Source: Virgibacillus halotolerans (lineage in GTDB: Bacteria; Bacillota; Bacilli; Bacillales; Amphibacillaceae). From it: 64,000 nt of DNA. Position numbers and translations under genes: made by a program. The notes beneath the pieces are model-generated. The model searched no databases and was not told where the DNA came from. It saw only the letters and a program-made list of their open reading frames with translations. The first letter of the stretch is position 1. The number at the start of each line of letters is the position of its first letter. The stretch spans positions 186,001 through 250,000 of the forward strand of contig NZ_JAFBEA010000001.1 of the NCBI RefSeq assembly GCF_016908515.1, in the 5' to 3' direction. Of the stretch, positions 1-9,808 are shown piece after piece.

Positions 1-710
<710 letters not shown>

Positions 711-721
711 AGTGCAGGATC

Positions 722-925
722 AAAAAGGATGAAAAGGACAGAGTCGGCTAATTTCGCAGGCATTCTGGGACTGCACTACTTGTCCCACCGAAGTGATCTG
801 TTGCGACGCCGACGCTAGCACACGTCCTGTGCATCGAAAGTTCGAGGTGGCGCAGCTCCGTAACGGAACGGACTTGTACAGAAGTAGAAGTTCCTTAGCC
901 GTGTGCAACGGAAAAGCATAACTTC
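722..925. repeat. GC-rich intergenic element, probable interspersed repeat
   Basis: The spacer between tgt and yajC has a base composition clearly richer in G+C than its surroundings and is full of short inverted repeats, for example GGGAC/GTCCC near 767-794 and GCACA/TGTGC near 818-832. It has no credible ORF with a ribosome binding site. Its texture resembles GC-rich intergenic repeats I recall from halotolerant Bacillaceae, but only one copy is in the window, so family membership is inference. Confidence 0.45.
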
Positions 926-1002
926 AGAAATTCGATGTGTCATTTTTACTGGCTTTTTGAACAACTGTTAAAGGATTAAATTTGAAAGGGGGGAAAAACA
1001 GA

Positions 1003-1263
1003 ATGGAAATGCTTATTTCGTTATCACCGATCATTTTAATGTTCGTGATATTCTATTTTCTACTTATACGTCCGCAACAAAAGCGACAAAAACAAGTGAA
1101 ACAAATGCAGTCTGATCTACAAAAAGGGAATACAGTAGTTACGATTGGCGGACTTCATGGTGAAGTGCATGCAATAGATGAGAATACAGTAGTAATTAAC
1201 GCAGGAGACGGTGTTAAACTTACATACGACCGCTCAGCGATCCGAGATGTAAAGCAACAATAA
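1003..1263 (+). CDS. yajC: Preprotein translocase accessory subunit YajC
   Basis: Small single-span membrane protein that associates with SecDF during protein export. The 86-residue product has one N-terminal transmembrane segment (about 6-22, ending FLLIRPQQKR), then a basic and a soluble domain with the conserved TVVTIGGLHGEV stretch. I chose ATG 1003 over the upstream in-frame TTG at 982, because AAAGGGGGG at 985-993 is the Shine-Dalgarno for 1003 and would lie inside the gene otherwise. A strong terminator follows. Its partner secDF is 2.7 kb downstream. Confidence 0.95.
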   Translation: MEMLISLSPIILMFVIFYFLLIRPQQKRQKQVKQMQSDLQKGNTVVTIGGLHGEVHAIDENTVVINAGDGVKLTYDRSAIRDVKQQ

Positions 1264-1271
1264 ATGGAATT

Positions 1272-1313
1272 AAAAAAAGAAGTTAATACAACCTGTATTA
1301 GCTTCTTTTTGTC
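1272..1313 (+). terminator. Rho-independent terminator after yajC
   Basis: AAAAAGAAGTTAATACA pairs across an ACC loop with TGTATTAGCTTCTTTTT, a long stem followed by T residues, 10 nt after the yajC stop. Confidence 0.85.
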
Positions 1314-1332
1314 TTTTGATTGCTGTTTGGCG

Positions 1333-1373
1333 GGCAGTAAAACCCCCACTGAATGAAGGAGTTTCACTTTATC
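1333..1373. repeat. Interspersed repeat, copy A (CAGTAAAAC...TTTCACTTTAT)
   Basis: Contains CAGTAAAACCCCCACTGAAT followed by GAAGGAGTTTCACTTTAT. The same modules recur at 3870-3952 and 12850-12880, each time in a spacer. Copy A sits between the yajC terminator and the 3' end of the convergent membrane-protein gene. Confidence 0.6.
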
Positions 1374-1398
1374 CTCCTTTTTGAATACGCATGAAGGT

Positions 1399-1779
1399 TT
1401 AGTCGTTCGCAGGGCTGGTCATATTTACACCAATCATGCCACCAAGGAGCGCTGCCAGGATATAACCGCCGTGATATAGTGATTGTTCTAGGGAAAAGCC
1501 TTGGTGATATCCTAGGTACTGAACCAGGAAGATTAATAATGTGAACCCGGCCCCTGTTATACCACCAATAATCCATCCTTTTGCCTTTCCTTTCATTCCT
1601 GCGACAAAACCGCCAATGAATAAAGCGATTAGTCCAATTGCGAAAGCAAGCCATGATAAAGTCGGGTCGTTAAAAGTGGTGAAACGAAGTAATAAGGCTA
1701 AAAGTAAACTTGTAATTAGAATTAAGCCAAGTACAATAATCCATCCATACATTAATGCTGTAATATACTGTTTACGCAT
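1399..1779 (-). CDS. TIGR04086-type membrane protein (YrzE-like)
   Basis: Integral membrane protein of 126 residues with four predicted spans: about 10-32, 42-62, 68-88 and 103-120, the last ending in a GG-rich helix. Length and the LFIGGFVAGMKGKAKGWIIGGITG-type glycine-rich centre fit the TIGR04086 family, whose member YrzE sits at the same place in B. subtilis between yajC and spoVB. The function of the family is not known to me. ATG 1779 is preceded on the minus strand by AAGGGGG. It is convergent with yajC and in the same direction as spoVB, but 95 nt downstream of it. Confidence 0.85.
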   Translation of the reverse strand: MRKQYITALMYGWIIVLGLILITSLLLALLLRFTTFNDPTLSWLAFAIGLIALFIGGFVAGMKGKAKGWIIGGITGAGFTLLIFLVQYLGYHQGFSLEQSLYHGGYILAALLGGMIGVNMTSPAND

Positions 1780-1874
1780 GTAATCAAAACCCCCTTAGGA
1801 TTGTCCGTTTACAATCAGTTTATTCTGAGGATAAAGAAATAGACGAAAAATTTTATAATTATTTCTTCAACACG

Positions 1875-3425
1875 CTAAATAAACTTTTGAATGATTGGTA
1901 TTTGTTTTAATTCTTCTTTTGTAATAAACTTTAATAGAAATAAGAAAATGATATAAATAATGGTTAAACCAATCAGTACGAGTCCGAAAAGAAAAAGATT
2001 TGGGTCGATGGTGTCATATATTTTTTTCAAGAATGTGCCTGTTCCCCATGTCATTAAAAGCAACAGGATCATTTTGACTAAGTCTTTAAAAGGAATGGAA
2101 AAATGAATGGCCTTTTGCAACGAAACTAAATGTAATGATGTTACGAGAACGACCCCGACAGACATTGCGATAGCGACACCCTTAATCCCAAAGTCGGGAT
2201 TGGACGCCAGGAGGAACATTAACGTCAATTTAACAGCTGCGCCAATTAAACTGTTCCACATAGCTTGTTTCGCTAAATCAAGGGCCTGCAGTGCGGCCTG
2301 TAATGGGGACTGGATATAAAGTAAGATGAAAAAAGGCGCCATGAATATTAGAATATGACTTGCATTCGATGTACCGTACATATATGTTAAAATAGGTACA
2401 GAGAATAAGCATAAAACAATTGTGGCTATTGCTCCGGATGCAAATGAGATACGAATTGACTGATGGATCCGGTAATGAATTAATTTGTTATTTAATGTTG
2501 CTCCTGCCTCTGAAATCGACGGAACCAAAGCAATCGATAATGATTGCGTGATAAACGTAGGCAAAAACAGTAATGGCAGTACATACCCTGTCAGTTCCCC
2601 ATATTGTTTCGTTGCTAGCGAACTGGTAATTCCCGCAATTGCCAACCCGTTTGCAACAATGATTGGTTCTAGAAAGTGAGAGATGGAACCGATCATACGA
2701 CTACCGGTACTGGGAAGGGCAATAGAGAACAATTCCTTCAGTGTATCTTTACTTGATTTTAAATAGGTAAAGAATCGGGTGCGTATTTTAATTAATTTCT
2801 TTCGCTTAAACATATGAATCATGTATAATAAAGAAATGAATTCGCCGAGAATAATACTGAACATCGCTCCGGCAGCCGCAAATTCAATGCCATACGGTAA
2901 CAGCAAGTTGATGAAGAGCGCTACACATGTAATGCGGACTACTTGCTCAATAACCAGTGCATAGCTTTGGGGCTTCATATTCTGCTTGCCTTGAAAATAG
3001 CCTTTTAGCACAGCGGAAACGGCTGTAATTGGCACAATTGGACTAATCGCGATCAAGGGATACAATGTCCGTGGATCTGTTAATAGGTTTTTAGCTATAA
3101 ATGGTGCGGCGAGAATCATAACGGTTGTAAAAATGACACTGGATACCGCGGTTACAATCAATGAAACGATAAGTATCTTTTTAACCTTTGTCTGGTCGTT
3201 GTTTGCTTCGGCCTCTGCCACTCTTTTGGAGATGGCGACAGGTAAGCCAAGCTGTGTTGCCCCAATTATTAGAATCAGGGTAGGAAATGCCATCATATAA
3301 AGCCCGACACCTTCCTCACCCAGTAATCGTGCAAGGACGATACGATTGACAAAACCGAGCAGACGGGTGATCATACCCGCTACGATTAAAATTAACGTTC
3401 CTTGTAGGAAAGTTTGTTTGGACAT
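1875..3425 (-). CDS. spoVB: Stage V sporulation protein B, MOP-superfamily flippase
   Basis: Polytopic membrane protein of 516 residues with about 14 spans, belonging to the MATE-like MOP flippase family (SpoVB/MurJ/polysaccharide transporter group). In B. subtilis SpoVB is required for spore cortex synthesis and is thought to flip lipid-linked peptidoglycan precursors. The N-terminal FLQGTLILIVAGMITRLLGF and the RIVLARLLGEEGVGLY stretch are typical. ATG 3425 has GGTAGGT upstream. Position between a YrzE-like gene and comN matches B. subtilis. Paralogues such as YtgP share the fold, so the symbol rests on synteny as well as sequence. Confidence 0.9.
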   Translation of the reverse strand: MSKQTFLQGTLILIVAGMITRLLGFVNRIVLARLLGEEGVGLYMMAFPTLILIIGATQLGLPVAISKRVAEAEANNDQTKVKKILIVSLIVTAVSSVIFTTVMILAAPFIAKNLLTDPRTLYPLIAISPIVPITAVSAVLKGYFQGKQNMKPQSYALVIEQVVRITCVALFINLLLPYGIEFAAAGAMFSIILGEFISLLYMIHMFKRKKLIKIRTRFFTYLKSSKDTLKELFSIALPSTGSRMIGSISHFLEPIIVANGLAIAGITSSLATKQYGELTGYVLPLLFLPTFITQSLSIALVPSISEAGATLNNKLIHYRIHQSIRISFASGAIATIVLCLFSVPILTYMYGTSNASHILIFMAPFFILLYIQSPLQAALQALDLAKQAMWNSLIGAAVKLTLMFLLASNPDFGIKGVAIAMSVGVVLVTSLHLVSLQKAIHFSIPFKDLVKMILLLLMTWGTGTFLKKIYDTIDPNLFLFGLVLIGLTIIYIIFLFLLKFITKEELKQIPIIQKFI

Positions 3426-3539
3426 TTTAGCTTACCTACCTTCTCAAAAAATAATTTTTGCTATACAATAATGTATATGCAATAAAGTGGGTCAAGCATG
3501 ACAAGCGAAATGACATACTCCGGGAATAGGAGGTAAACC

Positions 3540-3839
3540 ATGGAAACAGTAAAAGAAGTAAACGAGTGGAAAACGCTAATTGGACCGGCATTAGAGAGTA
3601 AGGTCTATGAATTTCATCAAATGGGATATACTCGGGCAACGAGTGAAGATATTTGGAAATGTCTTACAAAAAAAGTGTGGAAAGGAAATCCTGACAAGCG
3701 CATCCATGAAGTTGTTCAGGATATTCTTCACCTTGGTTCAAATATTTATTTGAGTTATTTAACGGTGGAAGCTTATCAGAATGATGACTTATCTGCTTCC
3801 ATAGCGGCACTGACAAACGGATCAAAGCATAACGCATAG
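3540..3839 (+). CDS. comN: Post-transcriptional regulator ComN
   Basis: Soluble 99-residue protein of the family that in B. subtilis includes ComN (YrzD), which acts after transcription on the late competence comE mRNA and localises with DivIVA. Length and context (between spoVB and secDF) match; the conserved core LESKVYEFHQMGY and DIWKCLTKKVWK is visible in the N-terminal half. AGGAGGT lies 5 nt before ATG 3540. spoVB is divergent, sharing a 114-nt promoter region. Whether this organism is competent cannot be judged from the window. Confidence 0.85.
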   Translation: METVKEVNEWKTLIGPALESKVYEFHQMGYTRATSEDIWKCLTKKVWKGNPDKRIHEVVQDILHLGSNIYLSYLTVEAYQNDDLSASIAALTNGSKHNA

Positions 3840-3869
3840 TATTTACATATTGTTTTATGGCATGTTAAT

Positions 3870-3952
3870 GGACAGTAAAACCCCAACTCAAAAATGATTG
3901 ATAACCGGAAATTAGTGAAGGAGATAACTCTTCAGAATGAAGTTTCACTTTA
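3870..3952. repeat. Interspersed repeat, copy B (split by about 45 nt)
   Basis: ACAGTAAAACCCCAACT at 3872-3888 and GAATGAAGTTTCACTTTA at 3935-3952 are the two modules of copy A, here separated by about 45 nt of other sequence. It fills most of the comN-secDF spacer. Confidence 0.55.
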
Positions 3953-3980
3953 GGAATTTTTAAAGGGAGGCAATTGGCAA

Positions 3981-6236
3981 ATGAAAAACAGAGGCAGAAT
4001 TGTTGCCTTTTTTCTAATCATCGTGGTATTCGCTGCAACGATTGGAACAACGGTTACAGGCGTAGCAAAAAATATAAACCTTGGTTTGGATCTTCAAGGG
4101 GGCTTCGAAGTGTTATATGAAGTGGAACCCGTTGATAAAGACCAGGAAATAAACAGTAAATTAATGGAAGGTACTGTCCAAACATTAAATGACCGTGTCA
4201 ACCGCCTCGGGATTAGTGAATCCGTCATTAATATTGAAGGAGATGACAGAATCCGTGTCCAGTTGGCGGGAGTCGATAATCAGACAGAAGCACGTGAAAT
4301 GCTGGCAACGTCAGCACGGCTATCCTTTCGCGATGTAGATGATAATGAATTATTAGACGGTTCAGATGTGAAGGAAGGTAGTGCCAAGCAGGATTTTGAT
4401 ACACAAACTAATTCTCCGATTGTGACATTGCAATTGAAGGACGCGGCGAAATTTGGTGAAGTTACTACCGATATTAAAAACATGGGTGCCCCGAACAATC
4501 TGTTAGTCATTTGGATGGATTACCAAGATGGTGATTCTTACGAAGCAGAAGCAGGGAAGGAAGAACCGAAATTCATTTCAGCACCGAGTGTAAAAGAAAC
4601 ATTGAACACGACAAACGTGCAAATTTCCGGAGACTTTACTGTTGAATCTGCCAAGCGATTAGCAGATGTTATTAATTCAGGTTCCCTGCCAGTCAATATG
4701 ACAGAGAAGTACTCTACTTCTGTCGGCGCACAATTTGGTGAAAAGGCGTTAAATCAAACCATTTTTGCCGGTTTTGTTGGGATAGCACTAGTAATGCTGT
4801 TTATGCTGGGGATCTATCGTTTCCCAGGCATGATAGCATCGATTAACTTAATTATTTATATTTATTTAATTCTGGTTGTGTTCCAATTAATGAATGGTGT
4901 GTTAACGTTGCCGGGAATAGCCGCTCTGATCTTAGGGGTCGGGATGGCTGTGGATGCGAACGTGATTACGTTTGAACGGATAAAAGAAGAAATCCGGTCC
5001 GGTAAATCGATCATGTCATCTATTAAAGCAGGATCCAAAAGTTCGTTTATAACGATCCTAGATGCCAATATTACAACGATGTTAGCTGCTGCAGTGTTAT
5101 TTATCTTTGGGACAAGCTCTATCAAAGGGTTTGCTACGATGTTAATCATCAGTATTTTGGTTAGCTTTTTAACCGCCGTGTTTGGTACGAGATTGTTTAT
5201 GAACTTATGGATGAAAAGTCCATTCCTTAAGAAACGTCCAGGCTGGTTTGGTGTAAAAAAGGCAGATATCAAAGATATTGCTGATAAAACGGAGGAAGAG
5301 CCAAAACTCTTTAACCGTCAATTCAATATTGTACAACACCGCAAGAAGTTTATTATCGCCTCTGCCATTATGATTATTATTGGGGCAGGACTGTTGGCAG
5401 TATTTAAGATGAATCCAGGAATTGATTTCACCAGTGGTACAAGAATTGAAATATTGTCGGATGAAAGTCTGACAGGCGAGGAAATAGAGGCCGATTTAGA
5501 ACAATTGGGACTGGAACCGAAATCAACCGTTATTTCCGGAGATAATAATGAAATAGCGGTAACCCGATATGATACAGTGCTAACAGAAAACGATGTAGCG
5601 GATGTAAAATCCCTTTTCAGTGAGAAATATGGCAACGATCCGAATGTGAGTGTTGTATCACCCATAGTTGGGCAGGAACTCGTTAAAAATGCTATGTACG
5701 CTTTGGGGATTGCCTTAGTTGGTATGCTGATTTATGTCGCATTCCGGTTTGAGTTTTTCTTTGGATTAACAGCCATGCTGGCATTGATACATGATGCATT
5801 CTTCATGCTGGTCATCTTCAGCGTTACGCGAATTGAATTTGATGTCACGATTGTTGCAGCCTTGCTGACGATTATCGGTTATTCGATTAATGATACAATT
5901 GTTGTCTTTGACCGAATCAGGGAAAACTTGCGGAAAGAAAAACAAGTTAAATCGTTTAAAAAACTTGCAGGCATTGTGAATAGAAGTATTGTGCAAACAT
6001 TTACCCGAAGCATTAATACTTCCTTGACAACGTTAATAGCTGTACTTGCGTTCCTTGTATTGGGAGCAGCGTCCATTAAAGGATTTGCGATTGCTCTGGC
6101 AGTTGGGCTTATTGCAGGAACATATTCATCTGTATTCTTGGCTGCACAGTTGTGGTTAGTGTGGCGCGGGAAAATGCTTAAAAAGAAACCTGTAGACTTT
6201 AGAAAGAAAAAACGCGTGGACGGACCACAAGTTTAA
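3981..6236 (+). CDS. secDF: Fused protein translocase subunit SecDF
   Basis: Proton-driven RND-family motor that pulls translocated proteins through SecYEG on the outer face of the membrane. The 751-residue protein is a natural SecD-SecF fusion, as in Bacillus (about 737). The SecD half has a first span at 7-27, the motif GLDLQGGFEVLYEVE, a large extracytoplasmic domain, and spans from about 258 to 410; the SecF half starts near 432 with a new span, the PGIDFTSGTRIEI motif, and C-terminal spans with NDTIVVFDRIRENL. AGGGAGG precedes ATG 3981. A terminator follows immediately. Confidence 0.97.
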   Translation: MKNRGRIVAFFLIIVVFAATIGTTVTGVAKNINLGLDLQGGFEVLYEVEPVDKDQEINSKLMEGTVQTLNDRVNRLGISESVINIEGDDRIRVQLAGVDNQTEAREMLATSARLSFRDVDDNELLDGSDVKEGSAKQDFDTQTNSPIVTLQLKDAAKFGEVTTDIKNMGAPNNLLVIWMDYQDGDSYEAEAGKEEPKFISAPSVKETLNTTNVQISGDFTVESAKRLADVINSGSLPVNMTEKYSTSVGAQFGEKALNQTIFAGFVGIALVMLFMLGIYRFPGMIASINLIIYIYLILVVFQLMNGVLTLPGIAALILGVGMAVDANVITFERIKEEIRSGKSIMSSIKAGSKSSFITILDANITTMLAAAVLFIFGTSSIKGFATMLIISILVSFLTAVFGTRLFMNLWMKSPFLKKRPGWFGVKKADIKDIADKTEEEPKLFNRQFNIVQHRKKFIIASAIMIIIGAGLLAVFKMNPGIDFTSGTRIEILSDESLTGEEIEADLEQLGLEPKSTVISGDNNEIAVTRYDTVLTENDVADVKSLFSEKYGNDPNVSVVSPIVGQELVKNAMYALGIALVGMLIYVAFRFEFFFGLTAMLALIHDAFFMLVIFSVTRIEFDVTIVAALLTIIGYSINDTIVVFDRIRENLRKEKQVKSFKKLAGIVNRSIVQTFTRSINTSLTTLIAVLAFLVLGAASIKGFAIALAVGLIAGTYSSVFLAAQLWLVWRGKMLKKKPVDFRKKKRVDGPQV

Positions 6237-6241
6237 TCGGG

Positions 6242-6284
6242 AAAACAAACCCTTGTACATAAATTGTAACAAGGGTTTGTTTTT
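6242..6284 (+). terminator. Rho-independent terminator after secDF
   Basis: AAAACAAACCCTTGT (6242-6256) pairs with ACAAGGGTTTGTTTT (6269-6283), a 15-bp stem merging into a T-run, 6 nt after the secDF stop. Confidence 0.9.
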
Positions 6285-6382
6285 GCTTAATACAGTGGAA
6301 AAAAGGGTATCGTAAGGATTGATAGGTGAAATAAATTACACATGTTCAGACTTCTAGAGCATGGGCAAGTAGGAGGGATTTA

Positions 6383-6724
6383 ATGAAAGGGCAAACGTAT
6401 GTTATTCTAGCCATTATTTTCGTCATCATTGTATCGGTTTTCGCTGTCACCAATGTAGAAGCAGTTGAAGTGAATTATTTATTTTGGAGTGGTGAGTCAC
6501 CACTTATCTTAATTATCTTGTTTTCCGTATTAATGGGCGGAATCATCACTTTTGCGGTCGGTGCGAAAAGAATGGTTCATTTACAACGTGAAGTAAAGAA
6601 AATGCAAGCAGACAATGATCGAATGAATAAAACATTGGAAAAGCATGGTTTACTAAAAGAGAAACCGCAAAATAAGACAAGAACAGAAATTAAACAAGGA
6701 AAATCAACAAAAGAAAACAAATAA
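6383..6724 (+). CDS. LapA-domain membrane protein (YrvD-like)
   Basis: A 113-residue protein with two transmembrane helices (about 4-22 and 38-60) followed by a charged coiled-coil tail (about 66-113, lysine- and glutamate-rich). This is the lipopolysaccharide assembly protein A domain (DUF1049) architecture; in Firmicutes no LPS exists and the role is unknown. It occupies the place of B. subtilis yrvD upstream of recJ. AGGAGGG lies 8 nt before ATG 6383. It is probably a separate unit from secDF because of the terminator between them. Confidence 0.82.
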   Translation: MKGQTYVILAIIFVIIVSVFAVTNVEAVEVNYLFWSGESPLILIILFSVLMGGIITFAVGAKRMVHLQREVKKMQADNDRMNKTLEKHGLLKEKPQNKTRTEIKQGKSTKENK

Positions 6725-6786
6725 ATGAATTCTAATTGCCACCCCTGATACTACTCATGTATAATGAATGAATCAGGGGTGAAATA

Positions 6787-9105
6787 ATGTTACAAAGTAA
6801 AGCAAACTGGAAATATAAGACAACACAAGATAAACAATGGCAGGATGGGGAACTGGAACTATCCCCAATAGTTAAAGAACTGTTATTGCAAAGAGATATT
6901 ACAAGTGCAGAAGCAGCTGCGAGATTTCTTTCACCTGATATTAAAAATTTACATAATCCATCAGGAATTACTGATATGAAAAAAGCTTCTGATCGTGTAC
7001 ACGATGCAATTGCAAACAAAGAAAAAATATTGATTTTTGGCGATTATGATGCTGATGGCGTAAGCTCGACAACACTGATGTTAAAAACGCTACAAGAACT
7101 TGGTGCTGACTGTGACTATTATATTCCAAACCGTTTTACGGAAGGATATGGACCAAATGAGGCTGCGTTTCAAACGGCTAGTGAGAATGGATTCACATTA
7201 ATTATTACCGTTGATACTGGCATCGCTTCGATAGTGGAAGCAGATGTTGCGAAACACTTGGGCATTGATTTGATCATCACAGATCATCATGAACCACAGG
7301 AATCATTGCCGGATGCATTTGCGATACTTCATCCGAAGTGTTCACCTGATTATTTATTTAAGGAATTAGCAGGTGTAGGGGTTGCTTTTAAATTTGCCCA
7401 AGAGCTATTAGGTTATTTGCCGAAACAGCTGTTGGATCTTGTGGCGATCGGAACCATTGCAGACCTCGTTCCACTAGTGGATGAAAACCGAATACTAGCA
7501 TATTATGGATTGCATGCATTAACGATCACAAATAATCCTGGAATTAAAGCATTAAAACGCTTATGTAAAATCGAAGGCAATGTAACAGAGGAAGACGTTG
7601 GGTTTTTAATCGGTCCAAGAATAAATGCGGTAGGCAGATTGCAAGATGCTGATTTAGCGGTTCAATTATTAATGACAGATGATCCAGAGGTTGCTGCGGA
7701 GATTGCTGAAGAGATTCAAAGTATTAACCTGGAAAGACAGCAAATTGTCAGCAATATCGTTGAAGAAGCAGAGAAAATGGTTGACCCTAACGTGACAAAA
7801 GGCGTGATTATTGTTGCGAAAGAAGGTTGGAATGCTGGTGTACTAGGGATCGTAGCCTCAAAGCTTGTCCGAAAATATGACCGTCCAGCAATCGTCTTGA
7901 CCATTCTTCCGGATACAAACGAAGTCAAAGGATCAGCAAGAAGTATTCCGGCATTTGACCTGTTTACAAACTGCATGCAAATCAGACATCTGTTTACCCA
8001 TTTTGGCGGACATTCCCAGGCAGCAGGTATGACACTTCCACTGGAAAACATGTCACAAATTCAGCAGGAATTAGATGTGCTCATATCTCAGCAACTTACT
8101 GAAGACGATTTTAAACAGGTTATTGAGATTAGTGATATAATTTCTGTAGATGATATTAATGAGGCACTTATCAACGAAATAGAACGGCTTGCCCCGTTTG
8201 GGATGAAAAATCCCAAGCCTGTATTCCAAATCAAAGAAATACCTTTAGATGCAAGGCAAATCGGCAGTGCAAGAAATCATTTAAAGCTGCAATTTAAAAA
8301 AGATGGTGCCCAAATGGAAGGGATTGGTTTTGGGATGGGGGAGTTATACCCGCATCTTTCTGCTCATACAGCGCTCATGGTTGTTGGAGCGTTGGGAATA
8401 AACGAGTGGAACGGCAACAGAAAAGCGCAAATGATTATACAGGATATGAAGATTGATGATTGGCAGTTGTTTGACCACCGAGGTAATAAGCAACTAGATA
8501 TTTTGACCTATGTAAATCATGAGCAACGGGATTTAATCATTTGTAATAGCAAAGAGCAAATGACTCCATTTGCAGAACAAACCACTTATGATGTTGATCC
8601 TATCACGTTGTCGGAAACAGACAACCTATATCTATTTGACCTACCAAATGACTTAAAACAGCTACAGGAAATTGTTCGTATAACCAAGCCGGTTAATATA
8701 CATGCATGTTTTTACGTGAAAGACAGTACTTACTTGAAAGTATTCCCGACCAGGGATGAATTTAAGTGGTTCTACGCGCTTGTACATCAAAGAAAGGCTG
8801 TAGATCTAAAAAAAGAAATGAACACGATCTTGAATGCCAAAGGATGGAGTAAAGATCAGATCATTTTCATCGCAAAAGTGTTTGCTGAATTGAAATTTGT
8901 GACGATAGAAAATGGTATTGTACAAATCAATGCGAACCCTGTTAAAGCGGATTTAACAGAAGCAATGGTATATAAGCAGCGTCTCAATCAAGGACATATT
9001 GAAAAAATATTGTATTACGCTAATTACGAAGAACTAAAACAATGGTTTACGTCCTGTATGGACAAATTGCCAAGCCCCGAGGAGGAATTGACCTATGGAT
9101 TATAA
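6787..9105 (+). CDS. recJ: Single-stranded-DNA-specific exonuclease RecJ
   Basis: 5'-3' exonuclease acting on single-stranded DNA in RecF-pathway recombination and mismatch repair. The 772-residue protein shows the DHH phosphoesterase motifs DYDADG (86-91) and DHH (166-168), a DHHA1 GGHSQAAG motif near 400, an OB-like domain after it and the Bacillus-type C-terminal extension of about 200 residues. The start ATG 6787 follows AGGGGTG. Its end overlaps apt by 11 nt, so the two are co-translated, as in B. subtilis yrvE-apt. Confidence 0.96.
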   Translation: MLQSKANWKYKTTQDKQWQDGELELSPIVKELLLQRDITSAEAAARFLSPDIKNLHNPSGITDMKKASDRVHDAIANKEKILIFGDYDADGVSSTTLMLKTLQELGADCDYYIPNRFTEGYGPNEAAFQTASENGFTLIITVDTGIASIVEADVAKHLGIDLIITDHHEPQESLPDAFAILHPKCSPDYLFKELAGVGVAFKFAQELLGYLPKQLLDLVAIGTIADLVPLVDENRILAYYGLHALTITNNPGIKALKRLCKIEGNVTEEDVGFLIGPRINAVGRLQDADLAVQLLMTDDPEVAAEIAEEIQSINLERQQIVSNIVEEAEKMVDPNVTKGVIIVAKEGWNAGVLGIVASKLVRKYDRPAIVLTILPDTNEVKGSARSIPAFDLFTNCMQIRHLFTHFGGHSQAAGMTLPLENMSQIQQELDVLISQQLTEDDFKQVIEISDIISVDDINEALINEIERLAPFGMKNPKPVFQIKEIPLDARQIGSARNHLKLQFKKDGAQMEGIGFGMGELYPHLSAHTALMVVGALGINEWNGNRKAQMIIQDMKIDDWQLFDHRGNKQLDILTYVNHEQRDLIICNSKEQMTPFAEQTTYDVDPITLSETDNLYLFDLPNDLKQLQEIVRITKPVNIHACFYVKDSTYLKVFPTRDEFKWFYALVHQRKAVDLKKEMNTILNAKGWSKDQIIFIAKVFAELKFVTIENGIVQINANPVKADLTEAMVYKQRLNQGHIEKILYYANYEELKQWFTSCMDKLPSPEEELTYGL

Positions 9106-9607
9106 ACAATATATAAAAATAGTTGATAATTGGCCAAAAGAAGGCATTGAATTTAAAGATATCACCCCATTGATGGACAATGGGAAGGCATTTAAGTCTG
9201 CGGTGGACGAAATTGTAACCTATGCAAGCAACAAGGAAATCGATATTATCGTTGGACCGGAAGCAAGGGGCTTTATTATTGGTTGTCCGGTAGCCTACGC
9301 GTTAGAGATCGGTTTTGCACCAGTAAGGAAAGAAGGAAAGCTACCCCGTGAAGTGATCAAAGTAGATTACGGGCTTGAATATGGGGAAAATGTGTTAACA
9401 TTGCATAAAGACGCGATCAAACCTGGACAGCGTGTGTTGATCACAGATGACCTACTTGCTACAGGTGGTACAATAGAAGCAACAATTAAATTAGTGGAAT
9501 CATTGGGCGGAATCGTAGCTGGTTGCGCATTTTTAATCGAGCTTAGTTATCTTGACGGCTTAAAGAAATTGGATGGCTATGATGTTTTGGCACTAATGAC
9601 ATATTAA
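9095..9607 (+). CDS. apt: Adenine phosphoribosyltransferase
   Basis: Purine salvage enzyme converting adenine and PRPP to AMP. The 170-residue length is standard. The PRPP-binding loop [13 protein letters not shown] spans 114-126 and the flexible loop [10 protein letters not shown] spans 78-87. GAGGAGG lies within the recJ 3' end, 7 nt before ATG 9095, giving an 11-nt overlap and probable translational coupling. No terminator is evident between apt and rel; a 201-nt spacer separates them. Confidence 0.97.
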   Translation: MDYKQYIKIVDNWPKEGIEFKDITPLMDNGKAFKSAVDEIVTYASNKEIDIIVGPEARGFIIGCPVAYALEIGFAPVRKEGKLPREVIKVDYGLEYGENVLTLHKDAIKPGQRVLITDDLLATGGTIEATIKLVESLGGIVAGCAFLIELSYLDGLKKLDGYDVLALMTY

Positions 9608-9808
9608 GCGCAAGCAATAAGTATATCGGGTCTGGCAATGAACAGGGTTCAATTGTCAGACCTATTCTTATACCTGTTCTACAAGACGAAAGATAGGTAA
9701 AAAGTGACAGATTATCTAATAATTTAATCTAAATAAACTTTTTACTTTACATTTCGACAAAAGTTTTTAATACTATTAATTAACCAGACAGCGAATAAAG
9801 GTGATCAT

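Noticed and set aside
720-908. 62-codon minus-strand ORF in the tgt-yajC spacer
   Set aside because: No ribosome binding site, and it runs across the hairpin-rich element; composition does not look coding.
4862-5272. 136-codon minus-strand ORF opposite secDF
   Set aside because: Shadow of a strongly conserved plus-strand gene; no start signal.
9721-9780. rel promoter (TTTACA at 9746 and TACTAT at 9771)
   Set aside because: The 19-nt spacer and weak -35 make the pair too uncertain to list.
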